Below, piece after piece: positions 32,286 to 40,312 of a stretch of DNA of 64,000 nt (the stretch's first letter is position 1; the number at the start of each line of letters is the position of its first letter). The notes under the pieces were generated by a model. The model was given only the letters and a program-made list of their open reading frames with translations. It did no database searches and was not told the DNA's origin. The position numbers and the translations under genes were made by a program. Location: positions 186,001 to 250,000 of the forward strand of contig NZ_JNYY01000013.1 in the NCBI RefSeq assembly GCF_000716785.1, read 5' to 3'. Source of the stretch: Amycolatopsis vancoresmycina (GTDB lineage: Bacteria; Actinomycetota; Actinomycetes; Mycobacteriales; Pseudonocardiaceae).

Positions 32286-32456
32286 CGGCCGCTCCGCCGA
32301 TGCTAACAGCGTGTACGGGGCCTGTAGTGACGGCTGTGACGGGTTCGAACACGCCCGTCACAGCCGTCCGAAGCAACGTTTCCGCAGGTCGAGGGCTGAT
32401 CGAAGCTGTCACAGCTCATGTGACGGTGTGACGGCTCGCGAGATGCAGTGTGACGG
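32282..32456. repeat. Cluster of GTGACGG repeats (iteron-like)
   Basis: GTGACGG occurs at 32282, 32327, 32336, 32420, 32428 and 32450 on the plus strand. One inverted copy (CCGTCAC) lies at 32355-32361, and a near-palindrome AGCTGTCACAGCT is near 32404-32416. The stretch 32286-32644 carries no gene that I can support. Such clustered short repeats suggest a multi-site operator or a replication/partition site of a formerly mobile element. Confidence 0.7.
32329..32368. repeat. Perfect 15-bp inverted repeat within the GTGACGG cluster
   Basis: GACGGCTGTGACGGG (32329-32343) and CCCGTCACAGCCGTC (32354-32368) pair perfectly around a 10-base loop. It could serve as a terminator for the upstream wHTH gene, but because it is made of the GTGACGG unit, a protein-binding or origin function is as likely. 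Confidence 0.7.
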
Positions 32457-32644
32457 CTGATCTGCGACAGCCGGGGCTAAGGTCGAAGCCGCTTGATCTC
32501 AATGCTGCATATCGCGTAACAGGCGGACGCCGAACGCCGACCACGGTGGGTGAAAGTCTTGGGTGCAACGTTTAGCGGATGGGTGTCACCCGTCCGGGGT
32601 GGCGTGTAACCCCAGAGACATGGGCCTGCTGGGGGTAGCGTCGA

Positions 32645-33172
32645 GTGGTGGAAGTCTCGGAATCGGAGCGACGTCGGGCGCTGGCGGAGGAGTTCAGCCG
32701 GCTTGAGGAGAGCGCGATGTATAGCGCTCAAAACCAGTTCGAGCAGGCGAAGCAGTGGCGCGGCATCAATTTGATGCTCGGGCTGCCCGCGAGCGTGTTG
32801 GCAGCCGTGTCGGGCGCGACCGCGCTCGCCTCGACGGCCGGCCGTGTCTGGGCCGGTCTGCTTGCGCTCGCCGCTGCCGCGTTCGGCGCTGTCCTGACCA
32901 CGGTGAACGCGAGCCATCGCACGAATCAGGCATCGTCGGCCGCGAACGCCTACTTGGAGATCCAGACCGCGGCCCGCCAGGCCCGACTACTCGACTTGCC
33001 ATGTACTGACGTCGAGGAGATGCGGGCCGCGCTGGCAGAGATCACCGCCCGGCGGGACGAGCAGAATAAGACGGCCGAACCACCGAACCGGTGGGCGTGG
33101 CGTCGCGCGCAGAAGAATATCGATGCCGGGGGACAGACATACGAGGTGGACTCCGCCGAGACGGGAGCGTGA
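32645..33172 (+). CDS. SLATT-domain two-TM protein (putative CBASS effector)
   Basis: 175 residues from a GTG start (32648 also possible). The layout is an N-terminal amphipathic helix (EFSRLEESAMYSAQNQFEQAKQWRG), two adjacent membrane helices at about 43-62 and 65-86 with a short turn, and a long helical C-terminal cytoplasmic part. This is the plan of SLATT domains, two-TM effectors associated with SMODS and SLOG proteins and thought to form pores on nucleotide signalling. One base separates it from the CD-NTase gene, supporting a functional pair. Confidence 0.8.
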   Translation: MVEVSESERRRALAEEFSRLEESAMYSAQNQFEQAKQWRGINLMLGLPASVLAAVSGATALASTAGRVWAGLLALAAAAFGAVLTTVNASHRTNQASSAANAYLEIQTAARQARLLDLPCTDVEEMRAALAEITARRDEQNKTAEPPNRWAWRRAQKNIDAGGQTYEVDSAETGA

Positions 33173-33173
33173 A

Positions 33174-34037
33174 ATGGCCAAAACTGTTGCTCAGGGTTTC
33201 GACACGTTTCTTGAGCGATTAACGCCGCTGGCGTCGCAGCGGACAGCAGCGGCGGCGCACAGGTCCCGAGTTGAAACGTCGTTGAAGAACGCGCTGTCGG
33301 TGCTGGCAATGCGCGAAACTGGGTCGTTTCACCACGGTACTGGCGTCCGAAACTACAGCGATGTGGACGTCCTCGTCAGCATCGGCAACACCAAGCCAGG
33401 CACGTCCGACACCGCCCTTAACTGGGTGAAGAACGCGCTTTCGGCATCATTTCCCGCAACGACCGTGCGTGTGAGCCGCCCGGCGGTTGTCGTGGAATTC
33501 GCAGGAGGTGCGGAGACGTGGGAAGTCATTCCCGGTTTTCTCAGGTCGTCCGATCCGTCAGTGCTATACGATATTCCCGGCGCTGCAAGCGGTTGGATCG
33601 AATCGGCACCCACTGAGCATCTGGACTACGTCAACGAGTGCAACCAAAAGAACGGCATCCAGGGCGCAGCCAAGAAACTGGCAAGGCTGATCAAGGCGTG
33701 GAAGTACTACTGCAACGTCCCCGTGTCCTCGTTCTACCTGGAGATGCGGGCTGCGCAGCATATGGCTACACAGTCTGCTTTCATTGCGGTATGGGATATG
33801 TGCCTGCTGTTGGAAGACCTTCACTCCAATAGCCTGGCTGCGATGAACGACCCGAAAGGTCGCACTGGGCGGTTTCACCCCTGCTCGTCGGACTACCGAA
33901 AAACTGACGCGCTCTCAAAACTCTCAACCGCTGCGACTAGGGCACGTAAGGCGCTGGACGCCTACCAAAACGACAAGCTCGACGACGCGTTCCACTACCT
34001 CGACCTTTTATTTGGTGGACACTTCCCGGCGCGCTAA
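33174..34037 (+). CDS. CD-NTase (SMODS-type nucleotidyltransferase)
   Basis: 287 residues. The nucleotidyltransferase core is clear: GS at 50-51, then Asp63 and Asp65 in NYSDVDVLV, and a third acidic residue, Glu108, in VVVEF. The helical C-terminal half (GAAKKLARLIKAWKYYCN, MRAAQHMATQ) is typical of OAS/cGAS-like enzymes. It should make cyclic or linear oligonucleotide signals on phage infection to activate the SLATT membrane effector encoded just upstream. No E1/E2/JAB or HORMA/TRIP13 accessory genes follow, as in a minimal type I CBASS. The exact signal is unknown. Confidence 0.85.
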   Translation: MAKTVAQGFDTFLERLTPLASQRTAAAAHRSRVETSLKNALSVLAMRETGSFHHGTGVRNYSDVDVLVSIGNTKPGTSDTALNWVKNALSASFPATTVRVSRPAVVVEFAGGAETWEVIPGFLRSSDPSVLYDIPGAASGWIESAPTEHLDYVNECNQKNGIQGAAKKLARLIKAWKYYCNVPVSSFYLEMRAAQHMATQSAFIAVWDMCLLLEDLHSNSLAAMNDPKGRTGRFHPCSSDYRKTDALSKLSTAATRARKALDAYQNDKLDDAFHYLDLLFGGHFPAR

Positions 34038-34125
34038 GAAAGGGCGCCGGTGCTCTCCGTGGTCTCGCGCCGTATTCACTCTTACAGGGGTAGTATTCCG
34101 TCCGATGGTAGTGTAGAAAATTGCG

Positions 34126-37100
34126 GTGACCTACCTGTATGAGCAGCTCACCGATCGAACCTTCCAGCAACTATGCCAGTCGCTTCTGACGCGCAACTTT
34201 CCTGGGACTGTGTGCTTTCCAGTAGGTCACACTGATGGAGGCCGCGACGCCGCTTCGAGCGACAAGGTCACTGTCTATCAAGTCAAGTGGACTGAGTTTC
34301 CTGAGCGGATCAAAGATGGTACGAGCTGGCTGAAGAGAGCGCTAAAATCCGAGGAAGAAAACATCCGCGAGCTCTACGAAGATGGCGTTCGCCAGTACGT
34401 GATGATGACGAATATTCGCGGGACCGCGGCGCCATCTTCAGGGCAGATTGACCGCTTTAAGCAGATTCTGGATGATACCTTAGGCGATCTAGAAGACATG
34501 GCCCTCGATTGCTGGTGGCGGAATACTCTAGATCGACATCTGGATAACGCCCACGAACTCCAGTGGGCCTTTCCGCAAGTCCTGTCGGGTCCGCAGGCAT
34601 TGAGAATCCTTCTTGAGGACGTCGCAGATGTACGCGCGAAGGCGCGAACCGAAACCTTTCTTGCGTATGTTGCTATGCAGCACGCGGATGATCTGAAGCT
34701 CCGGTTCAAGCAGGTCGAGCTAGACACAATCGAAATGATCAAGTTGTTTGTGGATGTGCCGGCGGCTCCAACATTCCCAAGTTACGTCGAGTCTTCGCCG
34801 TCTTGGCGAGAGATGATTTCATCTTCAGGTCTGGTCGAGCGTCGAGTCCGAGTGAATTGGTCCGATCGTGATGCCGTGCGAAGCGAACTAGGTCGGATCG
34901 AGGCAGTGCCGGCGGCTAGGCTAATTCTAGGACCAAAAGCGTTTAACAGAATCCTCATAAATGGCGCACCTGGTCAGGGTAAATCTACCCTACTGCAGTA
35001 TTCGTGTCAGTTGCTACGCGCGAGGCTGCTTGATGAATCGATCGACGAGGCGTTTGGGTCCAATGCGCAGGTTACTAGTCAACGCCTTCCAATAAAGCTT
35101 GAGCTGAAGGAATTTATCGGATGGCGTCAGCGGTCCAACGGGGAACGCGGTGGATCGCTCGAAGGAATGATAGCCGACGAGATTAGTAATTTGTCGGGCG
35201 GGGCCGATTTTACGGTAACTGACCTGCATGGACTACTTAAATCAGCGCCCGGCTTCATTGCGCTCGACGGATTGGACGAAGTTCCTGATCCGACGGACCG
35301 CGCCACCGTAGTGGAAGAAATTGAAGCAATGAGTACGAGGCTGGCTAGAATTAGTCCTCGTACAATGATTGTCGTAACATCGCGGCCAGTTGATCAGCGG
35401 GCGCGTAGTCTTTCTCAGAAAGATTTCATGCATTTGACGCTGCAGGACATACCGCAGCCGTTGGCGGAGGCTTACTTAGAAAAGTGGCTAGCTGCCCAAA
35501 ACCTTCCTGCCGAAAATGCGGACATTGTTAGGAGGACATGGGCGCAACGACGCCAGGATCCGCATGTTCAGGATCTCACAAGGAATGTAATGCAACTTTC
35601 GATCCTGTTGCATTTGATCAACTCTCGCGGATCGTCACTTCCTGATCGGCGAACGCTTCTGTATGACGACTATGTGCGAACTCTCCTCGATCGAGAGGCG
35701 GAAAAAGATGCCCGCGTTGCCATGTATAGAGATGTTCTACTGGACCTACATGGCTATATCGCCGTCCATCTTCATGGAGAGGCAGAAAGAAACCATGGGA
35801 ACGGACTAATTTCAGAAGTACATCTGAATGTACTTATATCTGAATTTCAAACTTTGCGAGGAGGTGGTGTGTCTCAGGGTGTTGAAGATTTATTTGCTGG
35901 TGTGCAGAGAGTTGTGGCGCTCGTATCTCGAAAAGAGGGTTACTTCGAGTTTGAGATCCAGCCGTTGCGGGAGTACTTCGCTGGGCGATTCCTGTATAAT
36001 TCTGCCCCCTATGTTCTGCCTGGAATAGTAAAAGCGGGACAAAAACATGAGCGTCTTTTTGCCTTGCTGCAGCGCCCCTATTGGAGTAACGTTCTGCGGT
36101 TCTTCGCCGGTTGCTTCACGTTCGGGGAGCTTGACGGCTTGACGCAGATGATCTCAAATTCATCTAGTTACATTGATATTTCAACAGCAATGACTTCCAG
36201 GCGGCTCATGGCGACCTTGCTGGCCGACCGAGTGTTTGCAGAGAACCCTCTTGCGGAACAGGCGTCCCTTCGATATGCGCTCGATGTCTCCGGTCTTCGA
36301 CAACTTTCTGCTTCAAACGTCAATTTTTCGCTACCGGCTACCGAATCGGTAAGGGAATTCCTGGCAAAGATTGTCGAAGATGTAAAGGCAGGCGACTACA
36401 TGGGTGCGCGGGCATATGCGCTGCGAGCGATTGCGCCACGCGAGCTTCTCGTTGACGAAAGTTTGCGCCTGCTTCGGGGGGACCTTACGGACAAGGACCT
36501 CAATTTTTTTGGTTTCCTGCGTGTCGCAGAACTGCTGCCGCGAGACGAAGTCAGAGAAATAATTAGAGTCGCTAACGGTTTGCAGCGATTGAAGGTTCTT
36601 CAGGTGTTAGGCCAGGGGAACGCAGAGTTTGATCTCGCTGAGAGTGTGCAAGACTTCTCCATGTGCATATTGAATTGCCTTCGTGATCCGAAGACTTCGA
36701 TGATCGTGGATCGTCGTGTGCTAGCCAATAATCCGATTACGTCTAGCCTTCAGCAGTTGGAATCATATTGGCACTATTTGGTCTATAGGAGTCGTAGGTA
36801 TAGTGTCAGTGGCGGCTTTGGGAGATGGTCGACTGTAAGGGATAAGTCGCCGGAGGAACCTCAAGTAGTTGGCAGTTATTCTCTTGATCCGGCTGTCATG
36901 AGAATGCCACTAGACTTGATTTGTGAACTTCAAAGTCGAACAGGTGACAACTGGCTGACTCGGCGCATGGCTATCGCATATGCAGCGCGCGGCTCGCGGA
37001 GGCTTGCTGGCCAGGCTTCGCTTTTTGAGCAAGGAGACAGTCTGTTGATTGGCGTTGATTTAGTCGCGCTGGCAGACTTCCTGCGCAGAGATCAGGCAAC

Positions 37101-37779
37101 GACGCATTGGTGGGTTGATCAGTACGACGCGGTGATTGATTCAGAAGAAATTGAGCGTGCAACGTGGCTCCTCGCCGTTGCTGTCATGTGCGGGCCGGCT
37201 CAGCTGGTCTCCCTTGCGAAGGAATTCGAACGAGCTGCATCGACACTTCCTGCTGATTGGATGCGCAGTATTGCCGCTACGGTCGATGATTTGGCGAGTG
37301 AATATGGCCCAGGAATGCTGGACCAAAAATTTCTTATGCGGAAGTTATTTTCGGATTCGCCAACAATGCTTTTGACGGTACTGCCGCGATTTGGGCAACG
37401 ACCAAATTGGTTGTTCGAGTCGGCAGTATCCGCAGTCCAGGCTCTCCCTGAGCATCAGCATCTTCGTGATCGTATCGCAGGAGCCAAACTTAGGCTGGTT
37501 GTGAGTCGTGCCAGGAATGAAGCATCGAAGGCCGAACTCAGGAGTCGTCTAATCGATGTCGCTCAGTGTGGACTTGAAACGCCGCTTGTCGGAGGTGATC
37601 TGGTGCAAGACGGCTCTGGTTTAATAATGCCAAATGAAATTGCTGCTGAGATTATTCGTACGTCAGATAATTGGCCTGCTTCGGTGGTAAGGATCGCCGA
37701 TTTGGCACTTCGGTTTGATCGGAGTGTTCGGCCATTGCTCGATATCATTCATGGCGAGGAATGGTTTCGTATGAGCTAA
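34126..37779 (+). CDS. STAND NTPase: Mrr-like nuclease-NACHT-helical repeat protein
   Basis: 1,217 residues. GTG is the only start after the in-frame stop at 34114, and its ribosome binding site is weak. Residues about 1-160 resemble a PD-(D/E)xK restriction domain: FQQLCQSLL, GHTDGGRDA with Asp37/Asp41 and YQVKW with Gln52/Lys54. The NACHT-type NTPase has Walker A GAPGQGKST at 280-288, Walker B LDGLDEVPD with Asp381/Asp384/Glu385 and a sensor VVTSR at 416-420. From about 640 on it is helical without known motifs, probably the target-sensing part. The architecture matches antiviral STAND (Avs-like) proteins that sense phage proteins and cut DNA. Base composition and codon choice are much more AT-rich than flanking genes, showing recent transfer. 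Confidence 0.88.
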   Translation: MTYLYEQLTDRTFQQLCQSLLTRNFPGTVCFPVGHTDGGRDAASSDKVTVYQVKWTEFPERIKDGTSWLKRALKSEEENIRELYEDGVRQYVMMTNIRGTAAPSSGQIDRFKQILDDTLGDLEDMALDCWWRNTLDRHLDNAHELQWAFPQVLSGPQALRILLEDVADVRAKARTETFLAYVAMQHADDLKLRFKQVELDTIEMIKLFVDVPAAPTFPSYVESSPSWREMISSSGLVERRVRVNWSDRDAVRSELGRIEAVPAARLILGPKAFNRILINGAPGQGKSTLLQYSCQLLRARLLDESIDEAFGSNAQVTSQRLPIKLELKEFIGWRQRSNGERGGSLEGMIADEISNLSGGADFTVTDLHGLLKSAPGFIALDGLDEVPDPTDRATVVEEIEAMSTRLARISPRTMIVVTSRPVDQRARSLSQKDFMHLTLQDIPQPLAEAYLEKWLAAQNLPAENADIVRRTWAQRRQDPHVQDLTRNVMQLSILLHLINSRGSSLPDRRTLLYDDYVRTLLDREAEKDARVAMYRDVLLDLHGYIAVHLHGEAERNHGNGLISEVHLNVLISEFQTLRGGGVSQGVEDLFAGVQRVVALVSRKEGYFEFEIQPLREYFAGRFLYNSAPYVLPGIVKAGQKHERLFALLQRPYWSNVLRFFAGCFTFGELDGLTQMISNSSSYIDISTAMTSRRLMATLLADRVFAENPLAEQASLRYALDVSGLRQLSASNVNFSLPATESVREFLAKIVEDVKAGDYMGARAYALRAIAPRELLVDESLRLLRGDLTDKDLNFFGFLRVAELLPRDEVREIIRVANGLQRLKVLQVLGQGNAEFDLAESVQDFSMCILNCLRDPKTSMIVDRRVLANNPITSSLQQLESYWHYLVYRSRRYSVSGGFGRWSTVRDKSPEEPQVVGSYSLDPAVMRMPLDLICELQSRTGDNWLTRRMAIAYAARGSRRLAGQASLFEQGDSLLIGVDLVALADFLRRDQATTHWWVDQYDAVIDSEEIERATWLLAVAVMCGPAQLVSLAKEFERAASTLPADWMRSIAATVDDLASEYGPGMLDQKFLMRKLFSDSPTMLLTVLPRFGQRPNWLFESAVSAVQALPEHQHLRDRIAGAKLRLVVSRARNEASKAELRSRLIDVAQCGLETPLVGGDLVQDGSGLIMPNEIAAEIIRTSDNWPASVVRIADLALRFDRSVRPLLDIIHGEEWFRMS

Positions 37780-37830
37780 GGTGCCTTGTTCAATTGATCT
37801 GATCGAGCCCGTTTTGGTCGGAAAGGTGGG

Positions 37831-37871
37831 GTAGCTAATGAGCAAGACCGTCTCAGGCACACCATTGCCCC
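37831..37871 (+). repeat. Dispersed repeat copy A
   Basis: First of three related 36-42 base elements (others at 38532-38567 and 38636-38677). Shared parts are GTAG, TGAGCAAGA, GGCACA/GGACA and ATTrCCCC. This copy follows GAAAGGTGGGG and could encode a 14-residue peptide beginning MSKTVSGT, but the other copies are not similarly framed. Confidence 0.5.
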
Positions 37872-37910
37872 GTGGCAGCTAGTCGGTGCGCCCACGGGCA
37901 CGAGAGACTG

Positions 37911-38222
37911 TCACTGTCCGTAGTTTTCCGCCTCGATTTCCGACCAGGGCTTTCGCTTCATGTCCATGTACGTCAAGGCGTCTGTCCGCGTTCCTGGACG
38001 AAGTTTGGCCTCGATAGTGGTCCAACCAAGGCGTCGAGCGGCTTCGACACGGTGATGCCCGTTGACCGTGACTCGCTCCCCGTCACTTGGTGCCTCATAG
38101 ACGAGGATGCCCTCGATCTCGGTCGGGTGGTCGATGAAGTACTGAATCCGCGATTCGTCGAGGCCACTACGCTGTGTGTCGAGGTTGCCCTGGTGCAGAG
38201 ACTTGATCGGAATTGTTGTCAT
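37911..38222 (-). CDS. ParB/Srx-fold domain protein
   Basis: 103 residues from ATG at 38222. The ParB-N fold is recognisable: IPIKSLHQGNLDTQR, then DESRIQYFIDHPTEIEGILVYEAP, and the diagnostic VNGHHRVEAARRLGWTTIEAKLRPG (GHHR box). Family members bind DNA and CTP or act as nucleases; small stand-alone versions are common on mobile elements. It is convergent with the STAND gene. Whether it belongs to the defence module or to mobile-element upkeep cannot be told. A frame extension to an ATG at 38246 is possible. Confidence 0.75.
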   Translation of the reverse strand: MTTIPIKSLHQGNLDTQRSGLDESRIQYFIDHPTEIEGILVYEAPSDGERVTVNGHHRVEAARRLGWTTIEAKLRPGTRTDALTYMDMKRKPWSEIEAENYGQ

Positions 38223-38531
38223 TACTGGGTCGTTCCCTCCGTTCAAGCCTTGTCGCCGACAGGTTAGCGATGGGAGCGTGACGAGTCACGAGGTGACACG
38301 TTCAGTCCAGGGACTGTCATCGTGGTGGGTAACTTCGGGACTTGCCGACGGACTATGCGGAGACCGGCTCACGACGTCACGAGACCACGGCGGAGTTCGG
38401 TGCTGCTGGGCATTCGGCGTGCGTCCAGCCTCGAGTGCTGTGCAACTGAAGCGTGTCGGACACGTCATTGCCACATGACGGAAGCTTGGCGAAGTGCCGG
38501 TGCTAACACAGATCAACCGCGGAACAGCCGC

Positions 38532-38567
38532 GTAGTAGTGAGCAAGATTCGGACATTCAATTACCCC
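38532..38567 (+). repeat. Dispersed repeat copy B
   Basis: Shortest copy of the element seen at 37831 and 38636, with about five bases missing in the centre: GTAGTAGTGAGCAAGAT, then TCGGACATTCAATTACCCC. The stretch 38247-38719 shows no gene I can support. Confidence 0.45.
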
Positions 38568-38633
38568 ATGAGGCACGAGGTGACTTCGGGCCCAATCCGC
38601 GGGAACCTGCAGGTCAAGCTGGGAGTTGCAGGC

Positions 38634-38667
38634 GTGTAGATAGTGAGCAAGATCGTCCTCGGACACA
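38634..38667 (+). other. Possible attachment-site remnant matching the tRNA-Leu end
   Basis: Two segments match the tRNA/recombinase junction at 31.1 kb. GTGTAGATAGTG (38634-38645) is the exact reverse complement of 31131-31142. CCTCGGACACA (38657-38667) is identical to 31118-31128, which includes the tRNA 3' end. Two such matches within 34 bases are unlikely by chance and may mark an old recombination site. Orientation of the two parts differs from a simple att repeat. Confidence 0.35.
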
Positions 38668-38677
38668 GTATTACCCC
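38636..38677 (+). repeat. Dispersed repeat copy C
   Basis: Third copy of the 36-42 base element: GTAGATAGTGAGCAAGATCG, then TCCTCGGACACAGTATTACCCC. It aligns with copy A over its full length with few differences and overlaps the tRNA-end match noted at 38634-38667. Confidence 0.5.
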
Positions 38678-38719
38678 ACGAATCGCGGAACGCGATCTTG
38701 AAGCGTGATCGTTCGTAGT

Positions 38720-39040
38720 CTAGCTCGAATCGATTTCTTCCAGTCGCCGTCCGGCGCTGTCGTAGATGATGAACAGTCTCGAGTCTCGTAGCGCTGTGGC
38801 GACGCGTGTGCTTCCTGTTGGCCCGGCTCAAGCTTGACGACGCCTGCGCTGCCCTGGGCTCCAAGTCTCAAGTCGAGATGGTCTTCGCGGATGTAGAGGG
38901 TCCTCGGTCGCGGCTGGCTGGCGCGTTGGGGTGCTGGTGTAGCCGTGGTGGCAGCCGTAGGTCGGACGTCCCCGGTGCCAGTGCGAGTCCAGCCGTCGGC
39001 TGCAGACACCGCAGCGGATCAAACCGGCCAGAACGAACCG
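38720..39040 (-). pseudogene. Serine recombinase zinc-ribbon remnant, frameshifted
   Basis: RFVLAGLIRCGVCSRRLDSHW with GRPTYGCHHGYTS, the hallmark recombinase zinc beta-ribbon, is encoded at about 38930-39040. The next family motif RTLYIREDHL appears in a different frame at about 38862-38910. A third frame carries LFIIYDSAGRRLEEID up to a stop at 38720. Frame changes and the missing N-terminal catalytic domain show decay. Together with the fragment at 31108-31614 it suggests that a recombinase gene of the island has been broken up. Confidence 0.6.
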
Positions 39041-39044
39041 GCGA

Positions 39045-39240
39045 GTTCGGGCCGCGGCAGGTGCGGGGTGGCGGTAGTGGGTGCTGTTGCGGAGCACGGC
39101 GTAGCGGACTCCGTAGCGGCGGCGGGCCAGGCAGATGAGGGTGGCGTTGTGGTTCTTGCCCCCAGCCCATTCTTCGATCGCGTCCGGCAGTCCAAACCGC
39201 GCATTCCGGTTGCCCTGCCGCCGGGTCCTCCAGAGTGAAC
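39045..39240 (-). pseudogene. C-terminal remnant of an IS110-type transposase
   Basis: The minus-strand translation includes EEWAGGKNHNATLICLARRRYGVRYAVLRNSTHY with short flanks. It resembles the end of IS110-family DEDD transposases (GKxH-x-ALxxLARRRxxVLxAMLRDxTxY). No N-terminal RuvC-like DEDD domain is present. It abuts the recombinase remnant and marks the right edge of the accessory island. Recognition is by eye and moderate. Confidence 0.45.
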
Positions 39241-39327
39241 GGCACGCGCGGCAGTCAGCCGCGCCGGACGTTAGGCTGGCGTCCCGATGAACACAGGCCG
39301 GTCAGCGGCCGTCCCCGAGGAGCCGTT

Positions 39328-40043
39328 ATGCCAGCCGATCGGGCCGTGGCCCGGACTCGTCATCCCCGCCACCGGCGCCGCGGCGAGGCCCGGCTGCCGG
39401 CCGCCGTTGCGACGCTTGTGGCCATCGCGCTGTACCTGGCATTGCCGGAACAGTTGCTGGTCGCTCCCCGGTTCGTCGTGCCCGCGCTGGAGTTCCTGCT
39501 GCTGGTCCCTTTGATCGCGATCAACCCGCGGCGTGTCACCCGGCAGACGCGGCTCTCCCGTGTCCTGTCGCTGTCGCTGGTCGGGGTCATCGGCCTCACC
39601 AATCTGGGGCACTGGGGCTGCTCATCCACGACCTGGTAGCCGGCGCGGCCGACAGCGGCCAGGCCCTGCTGCTGGGTGCGCTGCAGGTGTGGCTGACCAA
39701 CGTGATCGCCTTCGGCCTGACCTACTGGGAGCTGGACCGCGGGGGCCCGGTCAAGCGCACCCAGGCCAGCCGCGCCGACCTGCCGTTGGCCGACTTCCGG
39801 TTCTCGCAGGACGAGAACGACGACGCCGTCGAAGAGGTCGCCGAGGGCTCCAGCGTCAAGTCCGACTGGGTGCCGACCCTGGTGGACTACCTGTACGTGT
39901 CGGTGACCAACTCGACGGCGTTCAGCCCCACCGACACCATGCCGCTGTCCTCGCGGGCGAAGGTGCTGATGGCGGTGCAGAGCGTCGCGGCGTTGCTGAC
40001 GTCGTTGCTGGTCATCGCTCGCGCAGTCAGCGTGCTGAAGTAG
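39328..40043 (+). pseudogene. Integral membrane protein interrupted by a one-base frameshift
   Basis: The ATG at 39328 follows GAGGAG. The first part has membrane helices (AVATLVAIALYLALPEQLL, VPALEFLLLVPLIAI) and reads to a stop at 39639. The rest continues in another frame: LLIHDLVAGAADSGQALLLG, YWELDRGGP, SVTNSTAFSPTDTMPL, then AVQSVAALLTSLLVIARAV, ending at 40043. Adding one G to the CTGGGG run near 39606 restores one frame of about 238 residues reading NLGALGLLIHDLV. It may be a real mutation or a sequencing error in the G-run. The restored product looks like an actinobacterial multi-span protein with a channel-like SxTDTMP loop; function unknown. Confidence 0.75.
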
Positions 40044-40312
40044 CTGCCCGGTGGTCATGGACTTCCCCGACGGCGGTCAGCAGCGTCGTCGCGGCAACCC
40101 GCCGGCCTGGCCGGATTAGGAGAGCCACCACCGCCGCCGTGGGGACCGCCGAAAGCGCGGCACACAACAGCACGGTGGTGTTCCCGGCGCCGCTGATGAG
40201 CACGATCGGCGAGCTGGGCACGTTCCTGGCGCGCGAGGCTGCCGCAGCCACGACGTCGAACGGCGAAGCCGCGGTCCGCGGCGACGGGCCCGGCCGCCTC
40301 TAAGCTGGCCGG

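Noticed and set aside
32282..32456. CRISPR array
   Set aside because: Repeats are only 7-9 bases, irregularly spaced and partly inverted, and no cas genes are present.
38286..38864. Minus-strand 192-residue frame in the island
   Set aside because: It runs through the dispersed repeats and recombinase relic with no consistent protein character.
40027..40251. Minus-strand 74-residue hydrophobic frame
   Set aside because: No ribosome binding site or family resemblance; partly antisense to the end of the frameshifted membrane gene. Possibly a relic, but not supportable.
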